This document shows, one piece after another, positions 6,410 through 13,335 of a stretch of 34,253 bases of DNA. The stretch lies in contig JAEETR010000194.1 of assembly GCA_016286595.1 (NCBI GenBank), positions 1 to 34,253 of the forward strand, read 5' to 3'. The notes beneath the pieces were generated by a model. The model did not search any database and was not told the DNA's origin. It saw nothing but the letters and a program-made list of their open reading frames with translations. The number at the start of each line of letters is the position of its first letter. Within the stretch, counting starts at the first letter, position 1. Position numbers and translations under genes: made by a program. This DNA is from Oscillospiraceae bacterium (GTDB taxonomy: Bacteria > Bacillota > Clostridia > Oscillospirales > Oscillospiraceae).

Positions 6410-7135
6410 TTACTCTTTGCCCTCGGCTCGGCGGGCTTTGCCGGAGTCGGCCTTGTGCAGTATGGGCGAGATGCGCTTGTAGAGCAGGAACGTTATGGCC
6501 GACACCACCACGCCCTTCACGAGATTGAAGGGCACCACCGCGAACAGCACCAGTGTAGATACACTGGTGATATGGCTGTTGACCTTGGTGCCCATGCCGA
6601 TAATGGCCTCCATAGGCATTCCGAAGAGGGCGGCGAACTTGGGCAGCAGATAAACCGCATTGAAGGCGCTGCCGAACACCGTCATAATAAGGGTGCCGAT
6701 GGCCATGCCGATGAGGGCGCTTTTTTTGCCGGGTCTTGCGTGGTAGTACACGCTGGCGGGCAGCACGAAGGAACAGCCCACCACGAAGTTGGCGAAGTCG
6801 CCCACGAAGGCGGTGCTGGTGCCCTTGATGAGCAGCTTCACCGTCACCTTCAGCAGCTCCGCCGCCGCGCCGGCCACGGGGCCAAGGTAGAACGTGCAGA
6901 TGAGCACCGGTATCTCGCTCAGATCGATCTTATAGAAGGACGGGGCGAAGAAAAGGGGTATCTCCACCAGCATCAGCACGCCCGCCAGCGTGGCGAACAC
7001 GGCGGTATACGTCATGTAGTGGGTGTCGGACAGTTTTTTTCTGTCCTTCACCAGGAACTTCTCCGCCAGCCATGCCGCGGCGAAGATGGCCGCGATGGTG
7101 GCTATGCATGCCAGTACGAACTTCAGGTTTTCCAT
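6410..7135 (-). CDS. ribU: Riboflavin ECF transporter, substrate-binding (S) component RibU
   Basis: The membrane S component that binds riboflavin and is energised by the shared EcfA-EcfA'-EcfT module, which is not in this window. The 241 residues show about six membrane segments; MTYTAVFATLAGVLMLVEIP and the following LSEIPVLICTFYLGPVAGAAAEL match the conserved N-terminal half of RibU proteins, and GTSTAFVGDFANFVVG the central loop. The strongest support is the FMN riboswitch directly upstream on the same strand. ATG 7135 is chosen because an upstream TTG (7147) is part of the GGAGG ribosome binding site. The C-terminal tail is short, charged and cytosolic. Expression should fall when FMN is plentiful. 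Confidence 0.93.
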   Translation of the reverse strand: MENLKFVLACIATIAAIFAAAWLAEKFLVKDRKKLSDTHYMTYTAVFATLAGVLMLVEIPLFFAPSFYKIDLSEIPVLICTFYLGPVAGAAAELLKVTVKLLIKGTSTAFVGDFANFVVGCSFVLPASVYYHARPGKKSALIGMAIGTLIMTVFGSAFNAVYLLPKFAALFGMPMEAIIGMGTKVNSHITSVSTLVLFAVVPFNLVKGVVVSAITFLLYKRISPILHKADSGKARRAEGKE

Positions 7136-7146
7136 ATTTGCCTCCA

Positions 7147-7182
7147 ATAAAAATCACACCTCGATATCATCATCGGGTGTGA
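7147..7182 (-). terminator. Riboswitch-linked intrinsic terminator before ribU
   Basis: On the minus strand TCACACC (7182-7176) pairs with GGTGTGA (7160-7154), with an inner CGAT/ATCG helix, followed at once by TTTTT and then the ribU ribosome binding site. Its place between aptamer and gene fits transcription attenuation by FMN. Confidence 0.82.
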
Positions 7183-7204
7183 CAAGGCGCGCAGACGCCA
7201 AACC

Positions 7205-7315
7205 CATCTTTTCCCATCCAGACTGTAACTGTCGGCACCGGAATCTGACCGGTTCGGCGCTTGCGCGCTCGCGGGCTGTACCGCCGGTGGGGACTTTCAC
7301 CCCGCCCTAAAGATG
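7205..7315 (-). promoter_or_regulatory. FMN riboswitch (RFN element)
   Basis: Read on the minus strand, the conserved RFN blocks occur in order: GGGCGGGGTGAAAGTCCCC, ACCGGCGGTA, AGCCCGCGA, CCGGT.AGATTCCGGTGCCGAC and AGTCTGGATGGGAAAAGATG. The closing P1 stem is CATCTTT (7315-7309) with AAAAGATG (7212-7205). FMN binding should favour the downstream terminator and switch off ribU. Confidence 0.95.
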
Positions 7316-7359
7316 ACATTTCGGTTTTTAGTTGTTGCCCCCTGACGGGAACACGTATA

Positions 7360-7387
7360 TACTATATCATAAATCCGATAATTGCAA
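7360..7387 (-). promoter_or_regulatory. Promoter of the ribU transcription unit
   Basis: Minus-strand TTGCAA (7387-7382) and TATAGT (7365-7360) with a 16-bp spacer, placing the start about 40 bp before the aptamer. On the plus strand the same AT-rich stretch offers TTGTTG (7331) and TATATA (7355) with 18 bp between, a weaker divergent promoter for the 7417 gene. Confidence 0.7.
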
Positions 7388-7416
7388 GAGTTTTCAGAAC
7401 ACGAGGTATTATCTCC

Positions 7417-7920
7417 ATGGAGCGAAACGCGCAGACGACCTGCTGCTTCACGGGCTACCGGCCCCAGAAGCTGCCCTGGGGCTTCAATGAGGAGGACGAG
7501 CGGTGTCTTGCCCTCAAGCGCCGGATAGCCGACGCCGTCGAGGCGGTATATCACTCCGGCGTGCGCCACTTCATCTGCGGCATGGCCCAGGGGTGCGACA
7601 TGTTCTTCTGCGAGGCGGTGCTGGACCTGCGCGGCGACCTGCCCGGCATCACCCTGGAGGCCGCCATCCCCTGTGAGACCCAGGCCGCCGCCTGGCCCGA
7701 ACAGTGGCGGGAGCGATACTTCCGCCTTGTGAGCCAGTGCGACGTGGAGACGCTGGTGCAGAGGGCCTATACCCCCGACTGCATGATAAAGAGAAACCGC
7801 TACATGGTGGACAACTCCAGCGTGCTCATCGCCGTGTACGACGGTTCCTTCGGCGGCACCATGCAGACGGTGAACTACGCGCTGTCCAAAGGGCTGGAGA
7901 TAATCCAGCTCCTGCCGTAA
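7417..7920 (+). CDS. YpsA-like SLOG-superfamily protein (DUF1273 type)
   Basis: The 167-residue protein has the marks of the SLOG nucleotide-binding Rossmann-like superfamily related to YpsA and DprA: FTGYRP at 11-16, GMAQGCD at 55-61 (equivalent to the GGALGVD-type loop), and DNSSVLIAVYDG at 132-143 followed by GGT. Such proteins probably bind a nucleotide or a nucleotide-derived ligand; Bacillus YpsA affects cell division, but the biochemical role is unsettled. GAGG stands 10 nt before ATG 7417. The gene diverges from ribU and ends at a bidirectional terminator. Family assignment is good; no function beyond ligand binding is claimed. Confidence 0.82.
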   Translation: MERNAQTTCCFTGYRPQKLPWGFNEEDERCLALKRRIADAVEAVYHSGVRHFICGMAQGCDMFFCEAVLDLRGDLPGITLEAAIPCETQAAAWPEQWRERYFRLVSQCDVETLVQRAYTPDCMIKRNRYMVDNSSVLIAVYDGSFGGTMQTVNYALSKGLEIIQLLP

Positions 7921-7923
7921 AAA

Positions 7924-7964
7924 AGAAAAAGACCGCGCTGATTGTCTCAGCGCGGTCTTTTATT
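7924..7964. terminator. Bidirectional terminator between converging genes
   Basis: AAAGACCGCGCTGA and TCAGCGCGGTCTTT form a 14-bp perfect stem around TTGTC, with T-rich tails on both strands. Confidence 0.95.
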
Positions 7965-7969
7965 TATCT

Positions 7970-9334
7970 TCAGTCCAGCACCCTCACCGCGGTGATGACG
8001 GGCTGGTCCTCAACGTTCAGGATGGCGCCGATGTAGTCCCGGTCCACCTCGTCGCCGTGGGCCTCGATGGCCTGCACCACGTCGAAGCCGTCCACCACGT
8101 AGCCGAATCCGGCATACTTGCCGTCAAGGGGGGCGGTGCAGTCGGACAGACAGATGAAGAACTGGCTGGAGGCAGAGTCGTTGTCGTTGCTGCGCCGCGC
8201 CATGGATATGGCGCCCCGGTAGTGATGGAGGTCGTTGGTGATCCCGTTGGAGGAGAACTCGCCCTTGAGGGGCGTGCCGGAGCCGCCGTTGCCGTTATGC
8301 TCCGGGTCGCCGCCCTGAATGACGAAATCGTTCTGTATGCGGTGGATGGTCAATCCGTCATAGAACCCGCTCTCTGCCAGGGAGATGAAGTTCTCCACGG
8401 TGAGGGGGGCGGCGTCGGCGTCCAGCGCCAGAGTCACGGTGCCGTAGCCCTCGAAGTCGATGGCCACGTGGCGCACGTTGTCGGACAGCAGCGCCTCCAT
8501 GGCCTCGCCGTCGTACCTGTTGGCGGCGATATAGGCCTCCTCGGCTATGCGCGCCTCCTCGGCGGCCCGGGCGGCCCGCTTTTCTGCCACGTGCCGGTAT
8601 ATGACGGAGCCTCCGCCGATCACTATGGCCACGGCTGCCACGGCCGCCACGACCGTCAGTATGGTCTTTTTCTTTGCCGCGGCTTTCTCCTCGGCGGTAA
8701 AGGCCGGTATCAGATTCTCGGGGACCTTCTCCTCCCCTGCGGTCAGCACGGCGGCCAGGTTGGCGTAGGTCAGCTGATCGGCAAGCTCGGGGCGCTTTTT
8801 CTTTGCGGCCTCGACGGCCTTCTCGGCGGAGATGGGCCCGGTGAGGAAGAAGTAGGATGCGGCCTCCTCATCCAGCTTCAGGGCTTTGGCGGTACTGGCC
8901 ATGTCGAGTCCCGCCTGATTGCGCAGCAGGAGCATAAGCCGCTGGCGCTCGTCCACGGTGGAGAAGGCGGTGAGCAGCAGCTCCTTTGCCTCATCGCCCG
9001 GCACCACGCCGCCCGCCGCGTGGGGCACCCGCAGCTTCTTGTCCACGGTGTCGCGCCGGAAGGCGGAGGGGTTCTTCTCCTGTATCGTCTTTTTCGCGAA
9101 CCGGGCGGCGTAATCCCATATCACGCTGGTAAACGTGCGGTTGATGGGGTTGCCGTTGGAGGCCAGCGACCGCCACAGATTGTCCCATATTCTGGTGAAG
9201 GCTTTGGGGGCGTCCTTGCCGTACATCCTCCGGCAGAAGAACATCAGCTTCGGGCCGTAGGCGGATATGAGCTGCCCGCGGGCGCCCTTGTCCCCCTTCG
9301 CCGCTTTTGTTATAACACGCCAGTCGTCTTTCAT
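7970..9334 (-). CDS. Membrane protein: sigma-70-like cytoplasmic region fused to extracytoplasmic cyclophilin PPIase
   Basis: This 454-residue protein has three parts. Residues 1-200 resemble an ECF-type sigma factor: KGDKGARGQLISAYGPKLM and a helical region-2-like segment (about 13-90), then a region-4-like helix-turn-helix (about 119-163) around VDERQRLMLLLRNQAG and MASTAKALKLDEEAA. A single membrane segment spans 224-246 after a KKK stop, then an Ala/Glu/Arg-rich helix (249-268). Residues 288-454 are a complete cyclophilin: HRI at 331-333, FVIQGGD at 337-343, GAISMAR at 374-380, SSQFFI at 389-394 and LDGKYAGFG at 403-411. Cyclophilins catalyse prolyl cis-trans isomerisation, here apparently outside the membrane. 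ATG 9334 has GGAGG 8 nt upstream. Whether the N-terminal part still binds RNA polymerase or DNA is unknown. Confidence 0.85.
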   Translation of the reverse strand: MKDDWRVITKAAKGDKGARGQLISAYGPKLMFFCRRMYGKDAPKAFTRIWDNLWRSLASNGNPINRTFTSVIWDYAARFAKKTIQEKNPSAFRRDTVDKKLRVPHAAGGVVPGDEAKELLLTAFSTVDERQRLMLLLRNQAGLDMASTAKALKLDEEAASYFFLTGPISAEKAVEAAKKKRPELADQLTYANLAAVLTAGEEKVPENLIPAFTAEEKAAAKKKTILTVVAAVAAVAIVIGGGSVIYRHVAEKRAARAAEEARIAEEAYIAANRYDGEAMEALLSDNVRHVAIDFEGYGTVTLALDADAAPLTVENFISLAESGFYDGLTIHRIQNDFVIQGGDPEHNGNGGSGTPLKGEFSSNGITNDLHHYRGAISMARRSNDNDSASSQFFICLSDCTAPLDGKYAGFGYVVDGFDVVQAIEAHGDEVDRDYIGAILNVEDQPVITAVRVLD

Positions 9335-9373
9335 CGAACTGCCTCCTGTGAGGTGATTATTTGTACGGCTCTC

Positions 9374-9379
9374 ATTATA
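9374..9379 (-). promoter_or_regulatory. Possible -10 element for the sigma-like/cyclophilin gene
   Basis: A perfect TATAAT on the minus strand 40 bp before the start codon. No convincing -35 is present at 16-18 bp. Confidence 0.4.
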
Positions 9380-9433
9380 CTATCTTCGCGGCAAAAATGG
9401 GAGCTTGATTTTGAATTTTGCGTAAATTTTGAA

Positions 9434-9480
9434 AAGAAAAAGCCCTCCCCCGACGCCGCGCACAGAGGGAAGGCTTTTTT
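9434..9480 (-). terminator. Terminator of the moxR-DUF58-DUF4129 operon
   Basis: AAAAGCCCTCCC (9438-9449) pairs with GGGAAGGCTTTT (9467-9478) with one mismatch; the minus-strand tail is TTTTTC. T-runs on both strands may also insulate the next gene. Confidence 0.8.
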
Positions 9481-9487
9481 ATATCGT

Positions 9488-10726
9488 TTATTTCTTCTTC
9501 TCAGTGCCCGCCTTCTGGGCCGCGCGCAGTGCGGTCAGATCGTCCCGAGAACGCTTTGCGTCCTCGGCGGTCACGTCGTGAGTGCTGTATCTCGCCTCAA
9601 GCCAGATATTGCGCAGGTCCTCCGGGTCGGCGCCGGACACCCGCTCACGGTACAGGTCGCAGACCTGGCGGCTGGTGTCGCTGGGCGTCACCGTGCCGAT
9701 GGAGGCGCAAAGCTGCATGAACCGGCGGAAATTGTGGCGCACCTGATATCTGGGCGTGCCCCGCAGCAGCGTCTGGGCGGGACGGCTCTCCCGGCGGGTC
9801 ACGCTCTCCCTCGTCACGGTGCCGAAGCTGTCGCTGCGGGGGGCGGACCTGCGCTTTACGATGTTCATTATAACGAACACCGCCAGGCCGATGAAGATGA
9901 CTATGCCCAGCGCGGTCATTATGGCCTGGAACAGCGGCGATTCGCCGCCCTCCGCCTGCCGGTACATCTGTTCGGCGCTGGATACGGCCATCTCGAAGAA
10001 CTCCGGCTCCTCCTTGTCGGCCTTGTCGGGGAACAGGAAGCCGAAAATCTTCACTGCGCCGTAGCCTATGCCCACCAGCAGCAGGGCGAAGCCCATCAGC
10101 AGCGGGGACAGGACGTGCTGCCACAGCCACAGCAGCACCGCGCCGCAGGCGGCCATGAAGGCGTGGGAACTGAGCGCAAGGCACAGCGCCGCCACCGCCG
10201 CGAGTATGGCCAGATTCACGAGGTGGAACTTTACGCCCAGCGCCGCGGCGTTTCTGTGGCGCAGGGTGTTCAGAAGCACTATCGTTGCCGCCAGCCACAT
10301 GGCGAAAAACGGCACGCTCACCGCGTTGATATGCCGCATTGTCTTCGTGATGAAGGCGGCGACGCAGATGACGGCGAAGAACACTGACGTCAGCGGGAAG
10401 GACCGGGATATATCGTCGTAATCGGCGGCAAACCGGCCTGTCAGTGCCAGATATCCGGCGTATATCATCAGGGGTATGGGGAAGATCATCCCCGGGAGGC
10501 CGCCTCTCACGCCGATAAAACACAGCGCCAGCAGGGGCAAAGGCGCGTAACGCACAAAGGGCTTGTCGCTTCTGGTGGAGAATATGAGCAGCACCATGCA
10601 CAGCATGGCGGCTCCGGCGGCGGGCCACGGGTTGACGGTCACGCCCCACAGGGACAGGATATACCCGCCGAAGGTGACGTAAAGGCAGACGTCCCTCAGC
10701 GCCTTTTCTGCGTAGATTATCTCCAT
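9488..10726 (-). CDS. Multi-spanning membrane protein with DUF4129-like C-terminus
   Basis: The 412-residue protein is the third gene of a moxR-DUF58 operon. The first 240 residues hold about eight membrane segments (e.g. AAMLCMVLLIFS, YAPLPLLALCFIG), then a loop and a final segment around ALGIVIFIGLAVFVIMNIV. The cytosolic tail (RHNFRRFMQLCASIG, TPSDTSRQVCDLY, LRNIWLEARYS) resembles the DUF4129 domain found at the C-terminus of TgpA-like transglutaminase membrane proteins. A transglutaminase domain between the membrane segments is missing, so this is a reduced relative. The ATG overlaps the DUF58 stop by 10 nt, implying translational coupling. It probably works with the MoxR ATPase and DUF58 protein at the membrane; the process is not known. 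Confidence 0.78.
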   Translation of the reverse strand: MEIIYAEKALRDVCLYVTFGGYILSLWGVTVNPWPAAGAAMLCMVLLIFSTRSDKPFVRYAPLPLLALCFIGVRGGLPGMIFPIPLMIYAGYLALTGRFAADYDDISRSFPLTSVFFAVICVAAFITKTMRHINAVSVPFFAMWLAATIVLLNTLRHRNAAALGVKFHLVNLAILAAVAALCLALSSHAFMAACGAVLLWLWQHVLSPLLMGFALLLVGIGYGAVKIFGFLFPDKADKEEPEFFEMAVSSAEQMYRQAEGGESPLFQAIMTALGIVIFIGLAVFVIMNIVKRRSAPRSDSFGTVTRESVTRRESRPAQTLLRGTPRYQVRHNFRRFMQLCASIGTVTPSDTSRQVCDLYRERVSGADPEDLRNIWLEARYSTHDVTAEDAKRSRDDLTALRAAQKAGTEKKK

Positions 10727-11808
10727 TCGTCCGCCTCCTTCGTGGTGTCCAGCACCAGAAGCGCACCGCCCAGGCGGTTTTTCGCCGCCGTCAGCGCGGC
10801 GCGGGCGCTTTCGGGGATGCCCGGCGTGAGAAGGATGTAGGCTCTCCCCTGCTGCACGCCCCGGCCGATCCGTCCCAGGAGCCGGTTGAGGGGCTCTCCG
10901 TGGGTCTTCAGGGAACGGCCCAGGCCCTCCAGTATGGCGTTCATGTGGAGCCGGCCCATGCCGTCGCCCACGGAGGACCAATAGCCGGAGCGTCCTCCCG
11001 CCGCGGCGTTGGTGATAAGGGTATAGGACGTGTGGCGGCTCTCCAGCTCCTCGCACACGCCCCGGGTCAGAGAAAAGGTGCGCTCGAGCACCTCGTCCGC
11101 CACGTCCGGCGCGTGCTCCATGTTCAGAAGGATGGTGGCCGTCAGCTCCATCGTGTAGTCGAACTGCTTTACCATGAGCCTGTTGTCCCGCAGGGAGCGC
11201 TGCCAGGAGATGTTCTTCATGGGCTCGGCGCCGGTGTACTCCCGGAAGCCCATGGTCAGCACCGGGTCCTCAAGGATGAAGCGGCGCACGGACTGCTCCC
11301 CCAGATAGCTGCCGAAAACCTTCGTCAGCTCAGGCGGGCGCAGGCTCTCGGGGAAGATGACTATCTCTCTGTAAAGGCTCTCCTCCCGCATGGTCTGGGA
11401 AAAGCCCAGCAGGTCTCCGCCGGTGACGCGGGCGCTGCGCACGGTGTACTGTCCCCTCACGGGCAGACTCGCCCCCAGCGTTCTGGTAAGCCGCTGATGG
11501 GGCATGAGATAGGTGGTCTGATCCAGCCGGGCATACTTGTCCGCCGGCTGTATTATCCTCACGACAGAGGTCCTCCCGTCGCCCTCCAGATCTATATCAT
11601 AGGGCAGGTTCTCTGTGGTGCCGAGAAACAGCGAGGGCAGCGGCCCCGTATTCTCAATGGTCGTTATTAACTTGAACCGCTCTCCCGGCTCTGCCGTCAG
11701 CGTGGAAAACTGCAGGTCGTAGCGGATATCCCGCACCCCGCGGCGCAGGGTCAGCACCCGCAGCAAAGCGCCGCACACGAAGAGCACGGCGATAAAAAGG
11801 ATCGTCAT
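10717..11808 (-). CDS. DUF58 domain protein
   Basis: The 363-residue protein begins with a single membrane helix (2-17) and an exported-like beta region (about 30-150) resembling the CARDB/DUF11-like part seen in this family. The hallmark DUF58 motif occurs at 188-217: FREYTGAEPMKNISWQRS, then LMVKQFD; the canonical form has REYxxGDxxRxIxW and LxVKxFE. DUF58 proteins accompany MoxR ATPases and carry a degenerate von Willebrand A-like fold. The start overlaps the moxR stop by 4 nt (ATGA), and the 3' end overlaps the DUF4129-like gene by 10 nt. The alternative far-upstream start in this frame lies within moxR and is rejected. Confidence 0.88.
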   Translation of the reverse strand: MTILFIAVLFVCGALLRVLTLRRGVRDIRYDLQFSTLTAEPGERFKLITTIENTGPLPSLFLGTTENLPYDIDLEGDGRTSVVRIIQPADKYARLDQTTYLMPHQRLTRTLGASLPVRGQYTVRSARVTGGDLLGFSQTMREESLYREIVIFPESLRPPELTKVFGSYLGEQSVRRFILEDPVLTMGFREYTGAEPMKNISWQRSLRDNRLMVKQFDYTMELTATILLNMEHAPDVADEVLERTFSLTRGVCEELESRHTSYTLITNAAAGGRSGYWSSVGDGMGRLHMNAILEGLGRSLKTHGEPLNRLLGRIGRGVQQGRAYILLTPGIPESARAALTAAKNRLGGALLVLDTTKEADEWR

Positions 11809-12746
11809 ATACTCTCGGTAGGCACGCTCACGCCGGCAAGCAGAGCGGTGAAGTAGTCGTCCATCTCCTTTTTGGTGGTTCCGGAGGCGAATATGCGGTG
11901 GCCCAGCACGTCGGGCACCAGGGCGCGGATATCCTCGGGTATCACGTAATCCCGTCCGGACAGGGCGGCGGTCACCTGGGCGGCGGAGTAAAGGGCGATG
12001 GCGCCGCGGGTGGAAACGCCGTAGGCCAGCTTGCCGTCGTTCCTGGTGCGCTGGACGACGTCCATTATGTACCCGGCGCACTCGTCGGATACCTCCACCT
12101 GGGGCCACAGCTTTTTGAGCTGATCTATCTCCTCAAAGGTCACCACGCTGTCCAGTTCCTCGACGATCTGGGACACGGGGCGGCGGGATATGACGGCCAG
12201 CTCCTGCTCCCGGGTCATATAGCCCAGGCTAAGGCGCATGAAAAAGCGGTCAAGCTGGGCCTCGGGCAGGGGGAAGGTGCCGTAGTTCTCTATGGGGTTC
12301 TGGGTGGCCATGACCATGAATATGCCGTCCATGGGATAGGTCACGCCGTCCACCGTTATCTGCCGCTCCTCCATGGACTCCAGCAGGCTGGACTGGGTGC
12401 GGGGCGTGGCGCGGTTTATCTCGTCGGCCAGGATGATCTGGGAGAACAGCGGACCGGGCCGGAACTCGAAGTCCCCGCTCTTCTGATTGTAGAAGTTGAT
12501 GCCCGTAAGGTCGCTGGGCAGAAGGTCGGGGGTGAACTGTATGCGCCGGAAGCTGCCGCCTATCGTTCTGGCGAAGGAACGCAGCAGCATGGTCTTGCCG
12601 GTGCCGGGCACGTCCTCCAGAAGGATGTGGCCGGAGCACAGAAAGCAGGTCAGCACCCGCTCGATGGCGGTATCCTTGCCCACTATGACCTTGCCGCAGT
12701 TTGAGAGCACTCTCTCCTTAACGCTGGTGAAAAGACCTGTATCCAT
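11805..12746 (-). CDS. MoxR-family AAA+ ATPase
   Basis: The 313-residue protein has the complete MoxR AAA+ core: Walker A GTGKT at 48-52 within EDVPGTGKTM, the segment RIQFTPDLLPSDLTG at 68-82, Walker B LADEIN with D108/E109, sensor-1 ATQNP at 147-151, and the family signature LPEAQLDRF. The C-terminal lid has GVSTRGAIAL. MoxR proteins act as chaperone-like ATPases that often partner vWA or DUF58 proteins in maturing or remodelling membrane or cell-surface complexes. GAGGT lies about 12 nt before ATG 12746. It is the first gene of the three-gene overlapping operon down to 9488. Confidence 0.92.
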   Translation of the reverse strand: MDTGLFTSVKERVLSNCGKVIVGKDTAIERVLTCFLCSGHILLEDVPGTGKTMLLRSFARTIGGSFRRIQFTPDLLPSDLTGINFYNQKSGDFEFRPGPLFSQIILADEINRATPRTQSSLLESMEERQITVDGVTYPMDGIFMVMATQNPIENYGTFPLPEAQLDRFFMRLSLGYMTREQELAVISRRPVSQIVEELDSVVTFEEIDQLKKLWPQVEVSDECAGYIMDVVQRTRNDGKLAYGVSTRGAIALYSAAQVTAALSGRDYVIPEDIRALVPDVLGHRIFASGTTKKEMDDYFTALLAGVSVPTESI

Positions 12747-12772
12747 ATATTATCTACCTCTTTGCGGTATAA

Positions 12773-12801
12773 ATTACTGCGTTTGGCGATCTGCCCGTCA
12801 A
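12773..12801 (-). promoter_or_regulatory. Possible promoter of the moxR operon
   Basis: Minus-strand TTGACG (12801-12796) and AGTAAT (12778-12773) with 17 bp between; a good -35 but a weak -10. Confidence 0.4.
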
Positions 12802-12803
12802 TC

Positions 12804-12838
12804 GGAAAAAGGCTGTGCATCAAGCCCAGCCTTTTTCT
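12804..12838 (-). terminator. Terminator of the MATE-marR operon
   Basis: AAAAAGGCTG (12806-12815) pairs with CAGCCTTTTT (12827-12836) around an 11-base loop, with the minus-strand T-run ending at 12806. It lies 15 bp after the marR stop. Confidence 0.8.
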
Positions 12839-12853
12839 TCCGGTCTCAATCGA

Positions 12854-13300
12854 TCATTCCAGATCCTCGATATTGTCCATCATTCTTGCCAGCAGCTTCA
12901 GCAGCGTCTCCCGCTCCTGCACGCTCATGCCCTCCGTGGCGGCGTTGTGCCACTCGGTGAGCAGGGCGAAATACTCGGGGATCACCGATTCGCCCTTTCC
13001 CGTAAGCTTCAGCACGTTGCGGCGCTTGTCCTGCTGTGACTGCTCCCTGGTGATATATCCCATGTTCTCCAGCTGGTGACACATGCGGGTTATGTTGCTC
13101 TTGTCTATCCGCAGATCCTTGCACAGCATGTCCTGGTTGGCTCCGGGGTGGTTCTTCAGGAAGATGAGCATGGTGAACATGGAGCCGTGGATCTTCTTAT
13201 GGCTTATATGGGCGTTGATGTAGCGCCTGCGCTGGAGATAGAGAAGACGGATATATCGGGATATTTCTCTTGCGTAGTTGTTCTCGATTTCGTTAGCCAC
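12854..13300 (-). CDS. MarR-family transcriptional regulator
   Basis: The 148-residue protein fits a MarR winged-helix dimer: N- and C-terminal helices for dimerisation and a central HTH (about 35-100) with MLCKDLRIDKSNITRMCHQLENMGYI, here broken for brevity into the recognition helix KSNITRMCHQLE and wing residues REQSQQDKRRNVLKLTGKG. The DxRR wing pattern (QDKRRN) is present. GTG 13300 is supported by GGAG 8 nt upstream. The gene lies 35 nt after the MATE pump gene on the same strand, under the same promoter. By analogy with MepR/MepA it probably represses the pump operon and responds to a small hydrophobic compound; that is inference. Confidence 0.9.
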   Translation of the reverse strand: MANEIENNYAREISRYIRLLYLQRRRYINAHISHKKIHGSMFTMLIFLKNHPGANQDMLCKDLRIDKSNITRMCHQLENMGYITREQSQQDKRRNVLKLTGKGESVIPEYFALLTEWHNAATEGMSVQERETLLKLLARMMDNIEDLE

Positions 13301-13335
13301 TTTTTTTCTCCGATCGTTCTGTTATTCGCCGGGGT

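Noticed and set aside
8057..10387. Very long plus-strand open frame opposite the cyclophilin and DUF4129-like genes
   Set aside because: Low-complexity His/Gly/Val/Arg-rich translation, no ribosome binding site, lies antisense to two well-supported genes; a GC-driven shadow.
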